Origin: Alloacidobacterium sp035547425
GTDB taxonomy: Bacteria; Acidobacteriota; Terriglobia; Terriglobales; Acidobacteriaceae
Direction: 5' to 3'
Assembly: GCA_035547425.1 (NCBI GenBank)
Contig: DASZUU010000014.1
Coordinates: forward strand, 43,640-107,639
DNA: 64,000 nt
Made by a program: the position numbers and the translations under genes. Shown here piece by piece: positions 43,773 through 51,767 of the stretch. Within the stretch, counting starts at the first letter, position 1. The number at the start of each line of letters is the position of its first letter. The notes beneath the pieces are model-generated. The model saw only the letters and a program-made list of their open reading frames with translations, had not been told where the DNA came from and did not search any database.

Positions 43773-43815
43773 TGTCATCCTGACGACCAAGGGGAGGAAG
43801 GACCTGCTTTTCTGC
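43773..43815 (+). repeat. Family B repeat (copy 2)
   Basis: TGTCATCCTGACGACCAAGG then GGAGGAAGGACCTGCTTTT. The words GTCATCCTGA and GAAGGACCTGC match the copies at 50823 and 14221. It lies in the 269-base spacer between ku and the VWA gene. The rest of that spacer holds a family A copy and otherwise nothing clear. Confidence 0.55.
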
Positions 43816-43888
43816 CCGTTCCAGTAAATCTCTCCTATCTCAAACGAAGAACGTAACTCGGCGTGCTGACCCAGAGGAAGGGAAGAAG

Positions 43889-43955
43889 GGTAGAAGCACC
43901 GGCCTTTAGGCCGGTGAATAAAAGCAAGCAGCGAAAGGGGCCTTTGGGCCCGGTT
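43889..43955 (+). repeat. Family A two-hairpin repeat (copy 2)
   Basis: Same orientation and structure as copy 1: GGTAGAAGC, perfect hairpin ACCGGCCTTTAGGCCGGT, GAATAAAAGCAAGC linker, hairpin GGGGCCTTTGGGCCC, GGTT. The two copies bracket the ku-acetyltransferase pair. Confidence 0.8.
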
Positions 43956-43959
43956 CTCG

Positions 43960-45036
43960 CTACTGCCCCAAATCCTCCGGCGAAGGAATCGCATAATACC
44001 CCTTGCGCGCCTGCACCTTCAGCCCATCGCCCTTGCAGGAAATATCCAGCTTCCGATAGCTCCCGTCCAGCTTGTTATTCGTGGGCGTATAGCTGGCCAG
44101 GTACTGCGTGCGCAGCTCATCCTCGATCTGCTGAAACGCGGCTTCCATCTTCTTGCCGTTGTTCCCCACATCGATCATCCTGCCGCCCGTCTCTTCCGCC
44201 ATGCGCTTCATCGCCGAAGCCCCGGAGTAGCCGCCGAGATAAATCCCGCCATACCCATTGTTGTAGAAGCCGCGATCGGCAATCAGCAGCACGTAGATAA
44301 TCGTATTTGCCTTCTGCGCCGCTTCAATCGCGTCCTGAATCTTGTATCTGCTGCCTTGGTCTTCGCCGTCCGTCAGCAGGATCAGCGCCTTGCGCCCAGT
44401 TTCCGAGCGCAGCTTGTCGTTCGATGCCTGGTATACCGCGTCATACAACAGCGTGCCCTTGGGCGCGCCCTGAACCGGCACCGGGCCTTGCCCAATTCCC
44501 GGAACACCGCCGCTGCCGCCGCCCACATTGATCTGCGCTTCGTCCATCGCCTTTTCAATCAGCCGCGGGTTGCTCGTGAAATCCTGCAGCAGGCTCACCT
44601 GCACATCAAACGAAACCAGAAAAGCCTCATCCTTCGAGCGCAGGATTCGCTTCAGGAATGCCGCTCCCGTCTGCTGCTCCATGGGCAGAACATTCTGCTG
44701 GCTCCCGCTGGTGTCCAGCAAAATCCCCAGCGTGAGCGGGAGATCGGTCTCCGCTGAGAAATTTTTGATCTTCTGCGGCTGCTTATCCTCAAAAATGTTG
44801 CAGTCGTCCTTCGTCAGGTTGGGAATCAGGCCGCCCCGCTTGTCCCGTACCGTGAAGTACAGGCTGACAAGGTTGACATTGACCTTGAGCGTCGTCGTAG
44901 GCGCTTCCTGCACGGGAGTCGTATCGGGAGCATTGCTCACCGGCGAAGCATCCGGGTCTGGCGCTTCCTGCGCGAAAACAGGCAGTAGCGAGCAGCAGAA
45001 TATAAGTATGGCGGGAATCGTCGAACGTAGTCGCAT
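43960..45036 (-). CDS. VWFA-related acidobacterial protein with intact MIDAS
   Basis: About 358 residues. A signal peptide ends at LPVFAQ. The mature part starts with an Asp/Pro-rich stretch, then LKVNVNLVSLYFTVRDKRGGLIPNLTKDDCNIFED, the opening typical of this acidobacterial family. The A-domain has ILLDTSGSQQN (metal-binding DxSxS) and ILLTDGEDQGS. It should be exported and bind partners through a metal ion; the role is unknown. The frame reaches an ATG at 45051, but I chose the ATG at 45036, which opens the signal peptide. It is divergent from a second member of the family. Confidence 0.87.
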   Translation of the reverse strand: MRLRSTIPAILIFCCSLLPVFAQEAPDPDASPVSNAPDTTPVQEAPTTTLKVNVNLVSLYFTVRDKRGGLIPNLTKDDCNIFEDKQPQKIKNFSAETDLPLTLGILLDTSGSQQNVLPMEQQTGAAFLKRILRSKDEAFLVSFDVQVSLLQDFTSNPRLIEKAMDEAQINVGGGSGGVPGIGQGPVPVQGAPKGTLLYDAVYQASNDKLRSETGRKALILLTDGEDQGSRYKIQDAIEAAQKANTIIYVLLIADRGFYNNGYGGIYLGGYSGASAMKRMAEETGGRMIDVGNNGKKMEAAFQQIEDELRTQYLASYTPTNNKLDGSYRKLDISCKGDGLKVQARKGYYAIPSPEDLGQ

Positions 45037-45243
45037 CGGTCTCTCATCCATTGGACGAAGAATTTGCGTGAAAGGTCAATTCCTGACGCAAGCGCGCCGA
45101 AGCTGATAATCTTACAGCAGCTTAGTCTCCCGGGCCCTGACTAACGAAACAGGAGTACGAAGCATCTAAATGCAGTGCAAGCAGACTGCCGCTCGCGCCA
45201 GAGGGCAGCTCGTTGTACCAAATTGGCGGGGGTTTAATTAGTG

Positions 45244-46533
45244 ATGCAAGGTGCCTTGGCAGCAGTGCTGGCCTTTTTTATGCTGGGAACATTCCAGCAA
45301 CAACCGCAGAATATTCCGGACGCGCCAGCGCCCCAGCCCGCCGGTTCCGGCAGCCTTTCAAACCTTAAAGATCAGGTCACGCCCGGCAGGGGAACCTCGC
45401 CCGCAGCCGTGCAGCAGAGCGCGCCCAACGCTCCCAATGTTCCGCAATCGACGTCTTCGTCCGACGCCAACAGCGCTCCGCAGCAGGACAGCACACCCCA
45501 GCAGGAAGCCCCGGAAATGCCGAAACCCGGCCAGGCAGGCGCCTTCCTCATTCGCGTGCCCGTCACCTATGTGGATGTTCCCGTTACCGTCCGCGACAAA
45601 AAACACCAGCTCGTTGCCGGCCTCACCTGGCGGCAGTTCAAGATTTACGAAGACGGCGTGCGCCAGCGCATCGCCTTCTTCTCCGTCGATCCGCTCCCCA
45701 TCTCCACCGCTTTCGTCATCGACCAGAGCCTACCCTCTGACGTAATGAACAAGGTGAACCAGAGCCTCTCCGCAGTTACCGGCGCATTTACGCCCGCCGA
45801 CTCGGTCGCCATCTTTGCCTACAACACCAGCCCTGCCATGATCACGGATTTCACCGGAGCGCAGGGCGCGCGCCTCCCCGCAGCCTTTGCGCGAGCCAAG
45901 GCTCCCGGACGCGATATGGGCGTCATTTCCCCCGGCGGCCCGCTCGACAATGGCCCCACGATCAACGGCAAGCAGGTTGATCCCAATCTCGCTCCGCAGC
46001 GCGGCAACGCCGGCTTCATCATGATCCCCAAGGAAGTGCATCCGCTCAACGATGCCATCCTCGCCGCCGCCAAGCAGCTTGCCCAGCAGCCGAAAGGCCG
46101 CCGCCGCATTCTGTACGTCATCAGCGATGGCAAGGAGTCCGGCAGCAAAGCCTCCTACAAGGAAGTGGTCCGCTATCTGCTGACCAACAACATCTCCGTC
46201 TACGCCACCCTTGTCGGTGATTCCGCCATGTGGGGCGTCGGTTACCTCGATAAGTGGCACATTCCGCTCGTGCCCACCATGCGCGACAATATTTTGCCCA
46301 AGTATGCTTTGGCTACCGGTGGAGCGCTGGAGTCGCAATACTCTGAAAACGGCATCCAGAACAGCTTTGCCAAGATCACCGAATCGGTGCGCGCCGCCTA
46401 TACCCTCGGCTATTACACCCGCGCCGGCATGATGAGTGACAAGTTCCACAAGATCACGGTCAATGTCGAGGTCCCGAATCTGGAGATAACGGCCAAAGAC
46501 GGCTATTATCCTTCGGCCTCTATGCAGCAATGA
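45244..46533 (+). CDS. VWFA-related acidobacterial protein with degenerate MIDAS
   Basis: 429 residues. A short hydrophobic N-terminus (MQGALAAVLAFFMLGTF) may be a signal. A Gln/Pro/Ser/Ala-rich linker follows to about residue 95, then IRVPVTYVDVPVTVRDKKHQLVAGLTWRQFKIYEDGVRQRIAFF. The A-domain has FVIDQSLPSD in place of the DxSxS metal motif: the third ligand Ser is replaced by Pro, so metal binding may be lost. ILYVISDGKESGS is retained. The GTG at 45241 is an alternative start; GGGGG lies ahead. The stop overlaps the next gene as ATGA, so the two are coupled. Confidence 0.83.
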   Translation: MQGALAAVLAFFMLGTFQQQPQNIPDAPAPQPAGSGSLSNLKDQVTPGRGTSPAAVQQSAPNAPNVPQSTSSSDANSAPQQDSTPQQEAPEMPKPGQAGAFLIRVPVTYVDVPVTVRDKKHQLVAGLTWRQFKIYEDGVRQRIAFFSVDPLPISTAFVIDQSLPSDVMNKVNQSLSAVTGAFTPADSVAIFAYNTSPAMITDFTGAQGARLPAAFARAKAPGRDMGVISPGGPLDNGPTINGKQVDPNLAPQRGNAGFIMIPKEVHPLNDAILAAAKQLAQQPKGRRRILYVISDGKESGSKASYKEVVRYLLTNNISVYATLVGDSAMWGVGYLDKWHIPLVPTMRDNILPKYALATGGALESQYSENGIQNSFAKITESVRAAYTLGYYTRAGMMSDKFHKITVNVEVPNLEITAKDGYYPSASMQQ

Positions 46534-47387
46534 TCGCTTCGGGGCTGGCTCTGCTGGCCGCCATGGTCTGGGGAACGTCCGATTTTCTCGGTGGCATGGC
46601 TGCCCGCCGCGCCACCCCCAATCTGGTTCTTCTCATAGCCCACGGCGTAAGCCTGCTGATCCTCCTTGGGCTGCTGCTCGTGCATCCTGTTGCGCTTCCA
46701 TCGCGTCATACCGTCATCGCCGGGCTGATTGCCGGCCTCGCTGGAGGCATCGGCCTTCTTGCGTTGTATAAGGCGTTGTCCTTGGGTTCCATGGGGCTGG
46801 TTGCTGCCGTCTCCGGTGTTCTTGCCGCAGCTGTTCCGGTCATCGTCTCGTTCTTCAGCGAAGAGCGGCCTTCTGTTCTCAAGCTCGCGGGTTTTGCCGT
46901 AGCCGCTCTCGCCATCTGGCTCATCGCCTACACCCCGGCAGACAAGGTCCACCCCCACGGCCTCGGATTAGCCGTAGTCGCCGGCATTTGCTTCGGTATC
47001 CTGTTGGTTTTTCTGCATATTGCGGGAAAACAAAGCGTCTTCTGGGCGCTCACTTTCTCCCGCGTGGCCTCTGTGGCCTGTGCTGGCGTTCTCGTCGGCC
47101 TCTCTTTTCCCGGCCTGCGCAGCCGTCAGAAATCCCCCCAGACCGCCATCCGTTATCAAACCGTCCTGCCTATCGCTGCCATCGCCGGCCTGCTCGATAC
47201 CCTCGGCAATATGCTCTACACCGCCTCATCCGTTTCCGGACGTCTCGACGTAGCCGCCGTGCTTTCCTCTCTCTATCCCGGAGGCACAATTCTGCTGGCC
47301 GTCTGGCTGCTCCGGGAACGAGCCACACGCAGCCAGACTGTTGGAATGGCGCTCGCCATGCTTGCAGTTGCCATGATTTCAGCCTAG
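46530..47387 (+). CDS. EamA/DMT-family membrane transporter
   Basis: 285 residues, about ten hydrophobic helices in two homologous EamA halves. The first half begins MIASGLALLAAMVWGTSDFL and contains the helix-end KALSLGSMGLVAAVSGVLAAAVPVIVSFFSEERPSV. The second half has ASSVSGRLDVAAVLSSLYPGGTILLAVWLLRERATRSQTVGMALAM. Such carriers export or import amino acids, nucleosides or other small metabolites; the substrate is unknown. The ATG overlaps the stop of the VWA gene by four bases. This pairing with a VWA protein is unexpected, and a functional link is only inference. Confidence 0.9.
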   Translation: MIASGLALLAAMVWGTSDFLGGMAARRATPNLVLLIAHGVSLLILLGLLLVHPVALPSRHTVIAGLIAGLAGGIGLLALYKALSLGSMGLVAAVSGVLAAAVPVIVSFFSEERPSVLKLAGFAVAALAIWLIAYTPADKVHPHGLGLAVVAGICFGILLVFLHIAGKQSVFWALTFSRVASVACAGVLVGLSFPGLRSRQKSPQTAIRYQTVLPIAAIAGLLDTLGNMLYTASSVSGRLDVAAVLSSLYPGGTILLAVWLLRERATRSQTVGMALAMLAVAMISA

Positions 47388-47493
47388 GCTATAGGCAACC
47401 AATTCGTGGGGATGTAACATTTCCCTGAGTGTTCGCGGCTTCTGAAAACTGCGGCTTTTGATGTTTACTTTTGTAACTGAAAAGAGAAGAATC

Positions 47494-47751
47494 ATGAATC
47501 CACGGGTGACAATGCGCCTCTCTTATGGTTACGATTGGATAATGCTAAACGCTCAGACCCCCGAGCGGAGTCAGATACTTGCGGCTTTAGAAAGGGACTT
47601 GGCGACCAAAAAGGATCAGCTGGATCTGCTGATCTCCATGTTTCACGGGCTGCCGCGGATGTCTCGTTTCTTTATTGTCCCAGTATTTCGCATGACACGA
47701 CGCGAAATCGCCATACTCCGTCGCCAGATTCGCAACCTCCGCTACCACTGA
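47494..47751 (+). CDS. Hypothetical 85-residue basic protein
   Basis: It begins MNPRVTMRLSYGYDWIMLNA and ends RREIAILRRQIRNLRYH. The middle (ERSQILAALERDLATKKDQLDLLISMF) is a likely helix, and the end is strongly basic, so it may bind nucleic acid or membrane. I recognise no family. The frame continues upstream to 47458, but the ATG at 47494 has AAGAGAAGA six bases ahead. It is downstream of the transporter, on the same strand, with a gap of about 106 bases. It might not be a real gene; codon use is not decisive. Confidence 0.45.
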   Translation: MNPRVTMRLSYGYDWIMLNAQTPERSQILAALERDLATKKDQLDLLISMFHGLPRMSRFFIVPVFRMTRREIAILRRQIRNLRYH

Positions 47752-47785
47752 CACAGCGGCAATCTCATATCCCGAACCCCTCCAA

Positions 47786-50185
47786 CTACTCCGCCCGCAA
47801 CGCCGCCATCGGATCCACCCGCGCCGCACGCCACGCCGGAACCACTGCCGCCATCGTTGCCGTAACCACCAGCAGCGCCACCGCCGCCGCCAGGCTCACG
47901 GGATCGAACGCGCTCACCCCCACCAGCATGCTCGAAATCAGCCGCGTCAGCGCCAAGCTCAACACCAGCCCCAAAGCAATCCCATAGCAGGCCAGCCGCG
48001 CCGCCTGCCACAGAATCATCCGCACAACCGCCTGCCGCTCCGCGCCGAAGGCCATGCGCACTCCAATTTCAAAGGTTCGCTGCGCCACCGAATACGCCAT
48101 CGTCCCATACACCCCCAGCATCGCCAGCAGCAGCGCCACGCCCGCAAACGACGAGATCAGCGCCGACCGGAACCTCTCCGCCGCAATCGATTCGCCCACC
48201 ATCGCATCCATGGTCGTAAACTTCGTCGCAATCCGCGGATTGGTATCCCTGATCGCAGCCTGTACCGGCTTCATCAGCGAGAGCGGCGCCACCTTCGCGC
48301 GCAGCACGATATGCACCTGGGTTGCATAGAAAGGATGCTGCGCCATCGGCATGTAGAGCGTAGCTCCCGGCGTAGCCGCAGGCGAATCCTGCCGCACATC
48401 GCCCACCACGCCTACGACTGTCATCCATTTATCCGAATCAAGACCACATTGAATCAACTTGCCGATTGGATTCGCATCGCCAAAGCTCTGTCTCGCCAGC
48501 GACTCGCTGATGATCGCAACAAACTGTCCGTCGTAACGGTCCGCTGATCCGAAATCTCGGCCCAGTTTCAGCGGAATTCCCAGTGTTTGAAAATATCCCG
48601 CGCTTGCCACGCTGAAGTCCGCCTGCGAGGGATGGTTCGGGTCTGTCGGCAACCCGCCGCGCACGTTGTAATACCCGTTCGAGCCCATCGACCCCATCGG
48701 CAATCCCATAATTGCTGCGGCATGTTCCACCCCGGGCAGCGCATCGAGCTTCGTAAACAGCCCGTCATATTGCTGGATCACCTTCTGCGCGTCATCCGTC
48801 GTCTTTGCCGGCGCATCCGCGTCTACTACTAACAGCTGCGGCGTCTGGAACCCCAGATCGCGTGAAGTCAGCGTCAGCATTGTGCGTAACAGCAGTCCCG
48901 CGCCCATCGCCAGCACAAAGGTAGCCGCAATCTCCGCCACCACCAGCCCGTTTCTTAGCGTAGAAGCACTCTGTCCCGCCATTCCCCGCGAGCTGTCCTG
49001 CTTCAGCGCCTCTGCCGGATCCACCTTCGCCGCGCGCCGGGCCGGAACCAGCGACGAAGCCACCGTTGTCAGCAACGCCAGCCCAAGCGTAAACGCCAGC
49101 ACCCAGCCGTTCAGGTGAATCTCTGTTGCCCGCGGCAGGCCTGCCGGAGCTATTGCCACAAGGAGGCGAACCGCAGGCGCCCCCAGCAGCACGCCGCAAA
49201 CGCCGCCGGCAAACGAGATCAGCAGGCTCTCAGCCATCACCAGGTGCGCCAGCTGCCAGCGCGACGAGCCAAGCGCCGTCCGCACCGCCAGCTCCCGTTG
49301 CCGCTCGATCGACCGCGCCAGCTCCAGATGGGTTACGTTGACGCATGCAATCAGCAGAATGATGCCCACCGCAGCCAACAACAGCACCAGCATGGGTCTG
49401 GTCTTGCCCGTAAGCTCCTCCTGCAATGGAACCACGGTCATCGTCTTGTTCTTGTTGTCTTGCGGATATGCAGTCCTGAGCCTCTCCGAAACCGCATTCA
49501 GTTCCGCGCGTGCAGCTTCTATGGAAACTCCGGCACGCAGTTTCGCCACTGCCTTGTAGTTGAAGGCAGTCCTGTTTTCCGTCTCAGGATGAAATGGGTA
49601 TGCGACCCAGACCTGCGTTTTTTCTGGAAAATTGAACGACGAAGGCAGAACCCCGGTTATCTGCATGGGCATATCGGCAAAGTGTACCGTCTGTCCAATC
49701 GCCGCCTGTGCGCTGCCAAAGTTGTCGCGGGCGAACTGTTCGCTCACCATGGCCGCATGGCCCGTCTCCTGCGCAGTAAAGGGTCGTCCCGCTACCGGAA
49801 CAATTCCGAAGACATGTGCAAAGTCCGCATCCACTGCGTAGATGGTCGTATACACCGCATGGTCGCTGAGTTGTATGCCCTGCTGCCCGCCTGCATACAG
49901 GCTAACCGCCTCCAGGCTGTGCGCCTGCTTCCGAACATCCACCGCATCCGGCCCGGTCACTCGGCTGTGCGTGCGTCCTGTGTCCATCCAATGTGTATCC
50001 AGCGCCATAATGCGCCCGGCGTCGGCATACGGCAATGGAGCCAGCAAAACCGACTGCACTACGGTAAAGATCGCCGTATTCGCGCCAATGCCCAGCGCCA
50101 GCGTCAGAACCGCCGTGACCGTAAATACCGGATGCTTCCACAACTGCCGTGCCGCAAAACGCAAATCCTGAAAAATCGTCTCCAT
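47786..50185 (-). CDS. Acidobacterial duplicated orphan permease (ADOP), MacB/FtsX-like
   Basis: 799 residues, an inner-membrane protein of the FtsX superfamily. The N-terminus METIFQDLRFAARQLWKHPVFTVTAVLTLALGIGANTAIFTVVQSVLL is the ADOP hallmark. A periplasmic MacB_PCD domain follows, and there are FtsX permease cores (LLAAVGIILLIACVNVTHLELARSIERQRELAVRTALGSSRWQL and FAGVALLLAMLGVYGTMAYSVAQRTFEIGVRMAFGAERQAVVRMI), eight predicted helices in two sets of four. The end PAWRAARVDPMAALRAE is also typical. These permeases occur in many copies without an ATPase beside them, as here. The start is the ATG at 50185. Confidence 0.95.
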   Translation of the reverse strand: METIFQDLRFAARQLWKHPVFTVTAVLTLALGIGANTAIFTVVQSVLLAPLPYADAGRIMALDTHWMDTGRTHSRVTGPDAVDVRKQAHSLEAVSLYAGGQQGIQLSDHAVYTTIYAVDADFAHVFGIVPVAGRPFTAQETGHAAMVSEQFARDNFGSAQAAIGQTVHFADMPMQITGVLPSSFNFPEKTQVWVAYPFHPETENRTAFNYKAVAKLRAGVSIEAARAELNAVSERLRTAYPQDNKNKTMTVVPLQEELTGKTRPMLVLLLAAVGIILLIACVNVTHLELARSIERQRELAVRTALGSSRWQLAHLVMAESLLISFAGGVCGVLLGAPAVRLLVAIAPAGLPRATEIHLNGWVLAFTLGLALLTTVASSLVPARRAAKVDPAEALKQDSSRGMAGQSASTLRNGLVVAEIAATFVLAMGAGLLLRTMLTLTSRDLGFQTPQLLVVDADAPAKTTDDAQKVIQQYDGLFTKLDALPGVEHAAAIMGLPMGSMGSNGYYNVRGGLPTDPNHPSQADFSVASAGYFQTLGIPLKLGRDFGSADRYDGQFVAIISESLARQSFGDANPIGKLIQCGLDSDKWMTVVGVVGDVRQDSPAATPGATLYMPMAQHPFYATQVHIVLRAKVAPLSLMKPVQAAIRDTNPRIATKFTTMDAMVGESIAAERFRSALISSFAGVALLLAMLGVYGTMAYSVAQRTFEIGVRMAFGAERQAVVRMILWQAARLACYGIALGLVLSLALTRLISSMLVGVSAFDPVSLAAAVALLVVTATMAAVVPAWRAARVDPMAALRAE

Positions 50186-50337
50186 CCTCGCCTCACCGAC
50201 AGAACAAAGCTACGCATTTATACCGCGCCGCAGTTCCATCGTCACAAAATCCTTGGCAGAATCTCTTGGTGATCTTCGCGCCTTGGCGGTAGCCTTCGTC
50301 TCTCCCACCCCAACCTGCCATCTGCGATACTTAAAAT

Positions 50338-50820
50338 ATGGAACTACGCTTCGCCGAGGCAGCCGATCTGCCTGCTATCAAAGACCTCATCAATCAGGCA
50401 TTTAGCGTCGAGCTTTTTTTCAAGGCCGGGGACCGCGTCACCCGGGAAGACGTGCAGGATTATTTTGAAAAAGGACGTTTTCTCCTGCTCGAAGAAAACG
50501 GAAAAATCGAGGGCAGCGTCTACGTCGAGCTGAAGGGCGAACGCGCCTATCTCGGCTTGCTGTCCATCAACCCCAGCCGCCAGCGCTCCGGCATGGGCTC
50601 CCGTCTCACGCTAGCCGCCGAAGAGTTTGCCCGCGAATCCGGATGCCGCTTCATGGACCTCCGCGTCGTCAATCTGCGCGAAGAGCTGCCCGGCATCTAT
50701 AGAAAGTTCGGCTATGAAGTTACCGGCACCGAGGACCTCAGCGTCGTCGCCGGCCAGCACTTCACCCGCGAAGCCCACTTCATTACCATGTCAAAAGAAC
50801 TGGGCCACCGCCAACTATGA
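50338..50820 (+). CDS. GNAT-family N-acetyltransferase
   Basis: 160 residues. MELRFAEAADLPAIKDLINQAFSVELFFKAGDRVTREDV begins the fold. The acetyl-CoA loop is LSINPSRQRSGMGSRLTLAAEEFARESGCRFMDLRVVN. The C-terminal part IYRKFGYEVTGTEDLS is standard for GNATs. Its substrate is unknown. It is divergent from the ADOP permease, with a roughly 150-base spacer in which a partial family E-like fragment (CGCGCCTTGGCGGTAGCC near 50277) can be seen. It is followed directly by a family B repeat. Confidence 0.88.
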   Translation: MELRFAEAADLPAIKDLINQAFSVELFFKAGDRVTREDVQDYFEKGRFLLLEENGKIEGSVYVELKGERAYLGLLSINPSRQRSGMGSRLTLAAEEFARESGCRFMDLRVVNLREELPGIYRKFGYEVTGTEDLSVVAGQHFTREAHFITMSKELGHRQL

Positions 50821-50822
50821 GC

Positions 50823-50860
50823 TGTCCTCCTGAGCGTAGCGAAGGACCTGCATTTTGCCG
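50823..50860 (+). repeat. Family B repeat (copy 3)
   Basis: TGTCCTCCTGAGCGTAGCG then AAGGACCTGCATTTTGCC. The same word pair as at 43773-43815. It lies directly downstream of the GNAT stop. Confidence 0.55.
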
Positions 50861-50949
50861 GTTCCCGCAACCCTCTTACGCGCCCACAGATGTCAACCCC
50901 TGAAATCTCGCAACTCAAAGAAAACAAACCAAATAACGCTGGCAGGGAA

Positions 50950-51031
50950 TTACGGGTAAATTTGCTAAACTAAAAATAGGGAGAAGAAATTCCCCAGGCA
51001 AAAAGCAATAGAATCAGACACTTACCCGTAA
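50950..51031. repeat. Paired inverted words in the GNAT-sodC spacer
   Basis: TTACGGGTAA at 50950-50959 and TTACCCGTAA at 51022-51031 are exact reverse complements about 62 bases apart, flanking an A-rich segment that contains GGGAGAAGAAATTCCCC. This 289-base spacer is the longest in the window and holds no gene I can support. It could hold a small RNA or a decayed element. Confidence 0.4.
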
Positions 51032-51071
51032 GTCGTTTGAAATCAAATAAAAAGCGCCGAAAAAACGTAAA

Positions 51072-51109
51072 CCCTCTGTTTCCAGGACTTTACGTCCTAG
51101 GGGGGAGGG
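51072..51109. terminator. Nested hairpin downstream of sodC, terminator-like
   Basis: CCCTC and GAGGG (51072-51109) enclose an inner stem AGGAC-TTTAC-GTCCT. On the minus strand it follows the sodC stop directly and is trailed by ACGTTTTTTCGG. It is probably a terminator, though the stems are short. Confidence 0.5.
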
Positions 51110-51631
51110 TCACATCGAAGGCGCCGTAATCACTCCGCAGGCAATTCTCGCCCCGGCATTCCCCGCCGGATCGCTCATCATATCGTCCGCTTTCTCATGC
51201 ACCACGATGGACGTGCCGCCATTGGCAAAGACCGAGTTCGGCGCATTTGGATCGAGTGTGATGTCTGGAGAATAGAAGCTCTTCTTCACCGTGCCGTCCG
51301 CCGCGGCAGTCAGGTTCAGCGGCAGATCGCCGTTGTGGTGGCCGTCCGGGTTATGGATGCCGTGCTTCTTACCCGCCGGATTGAAGTGGCCGCCCGCCGA
51401 CTTGAAATCGGGTGGATCGCACTTTGCATTCTGGTGGATGTGGATCGCATGCTCGCCCGGCGTCAGGTTCTGCAGCGAAACTTTAATCTCGACGCCCGTC
51501 TTCTTCTGCGACAGCACGGCAGTGCCCGCATCCTTGCTGTCAGCCGTCTTCAATTCGACCTTCACCTGCTTGCTGGCCGCCAGTACCGGCATCGCCGCGG
51601 TGAGCAATAGAGCTCCGATTACCATCTTCAT
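51110..51631 (-). CDS. sodC: Periplasmic Cu/Zn superoxide dismutase
   Basis: 173 residues with a signal peptide ending near PVLAAS. It removes superoxide in the periplasm. Copper and zinc ligands are in HAIHIHQNAKCDPPDFKSAGGHFNPAGKKHGIHNPDGHHNGDLP and TSIVVHEKADD, and Arg in NAGARIACGVI is the active-site guide residue. Cys in HQNAKC and RIACG form the expected disulfide. The frame reaches 51670, but I chose the ATG at 51631, which follows GGGGAAGGAAG and opens the signal. It is a single gene. Confidence 0.94.
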   Translation of the reverse strand: MKMVIGALLLTAAMPVLAASKQVKVELKTADSKDAGTAVLSQKKTGVEIKVSLQNLTPGEHAIHIHQNAKCDPPDFKSAGGHFNPAGKKHGIHNPDGHHNGDLPLNLTAAADGTVKKSFYSPDITLDPNAPNSVFANGGTSIVVHEKADDMMSDPAGNAGARIACGVITAPSM

Positions 51632-51767
51632 AGCCGCTTCCTTCCCCTCGGTGAAATTTCGCCACCCCAAGCATACTGCAAAGCGCGGCGGGCCGCCCTC
51701 GGTTGACCCGTGAAAACCACGGTGCTAGCGTAAAAAGTTCTGCATCTTTCGCCTCAAGGATAATTCT

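Noticed and set aside
49115..50272. 385-residue open frame on the plus strand
   Set aside because: It is antisense to the ADOP permease, is rich in Arg, Gln and His and has no recognisable domain.
51632..51767. Glycine riboswitch ahead of gcvT
   Set aside because: The spacer is only about 136 bases and I see no tandem aptamer-like G-rich helices; control by another route is more likely.
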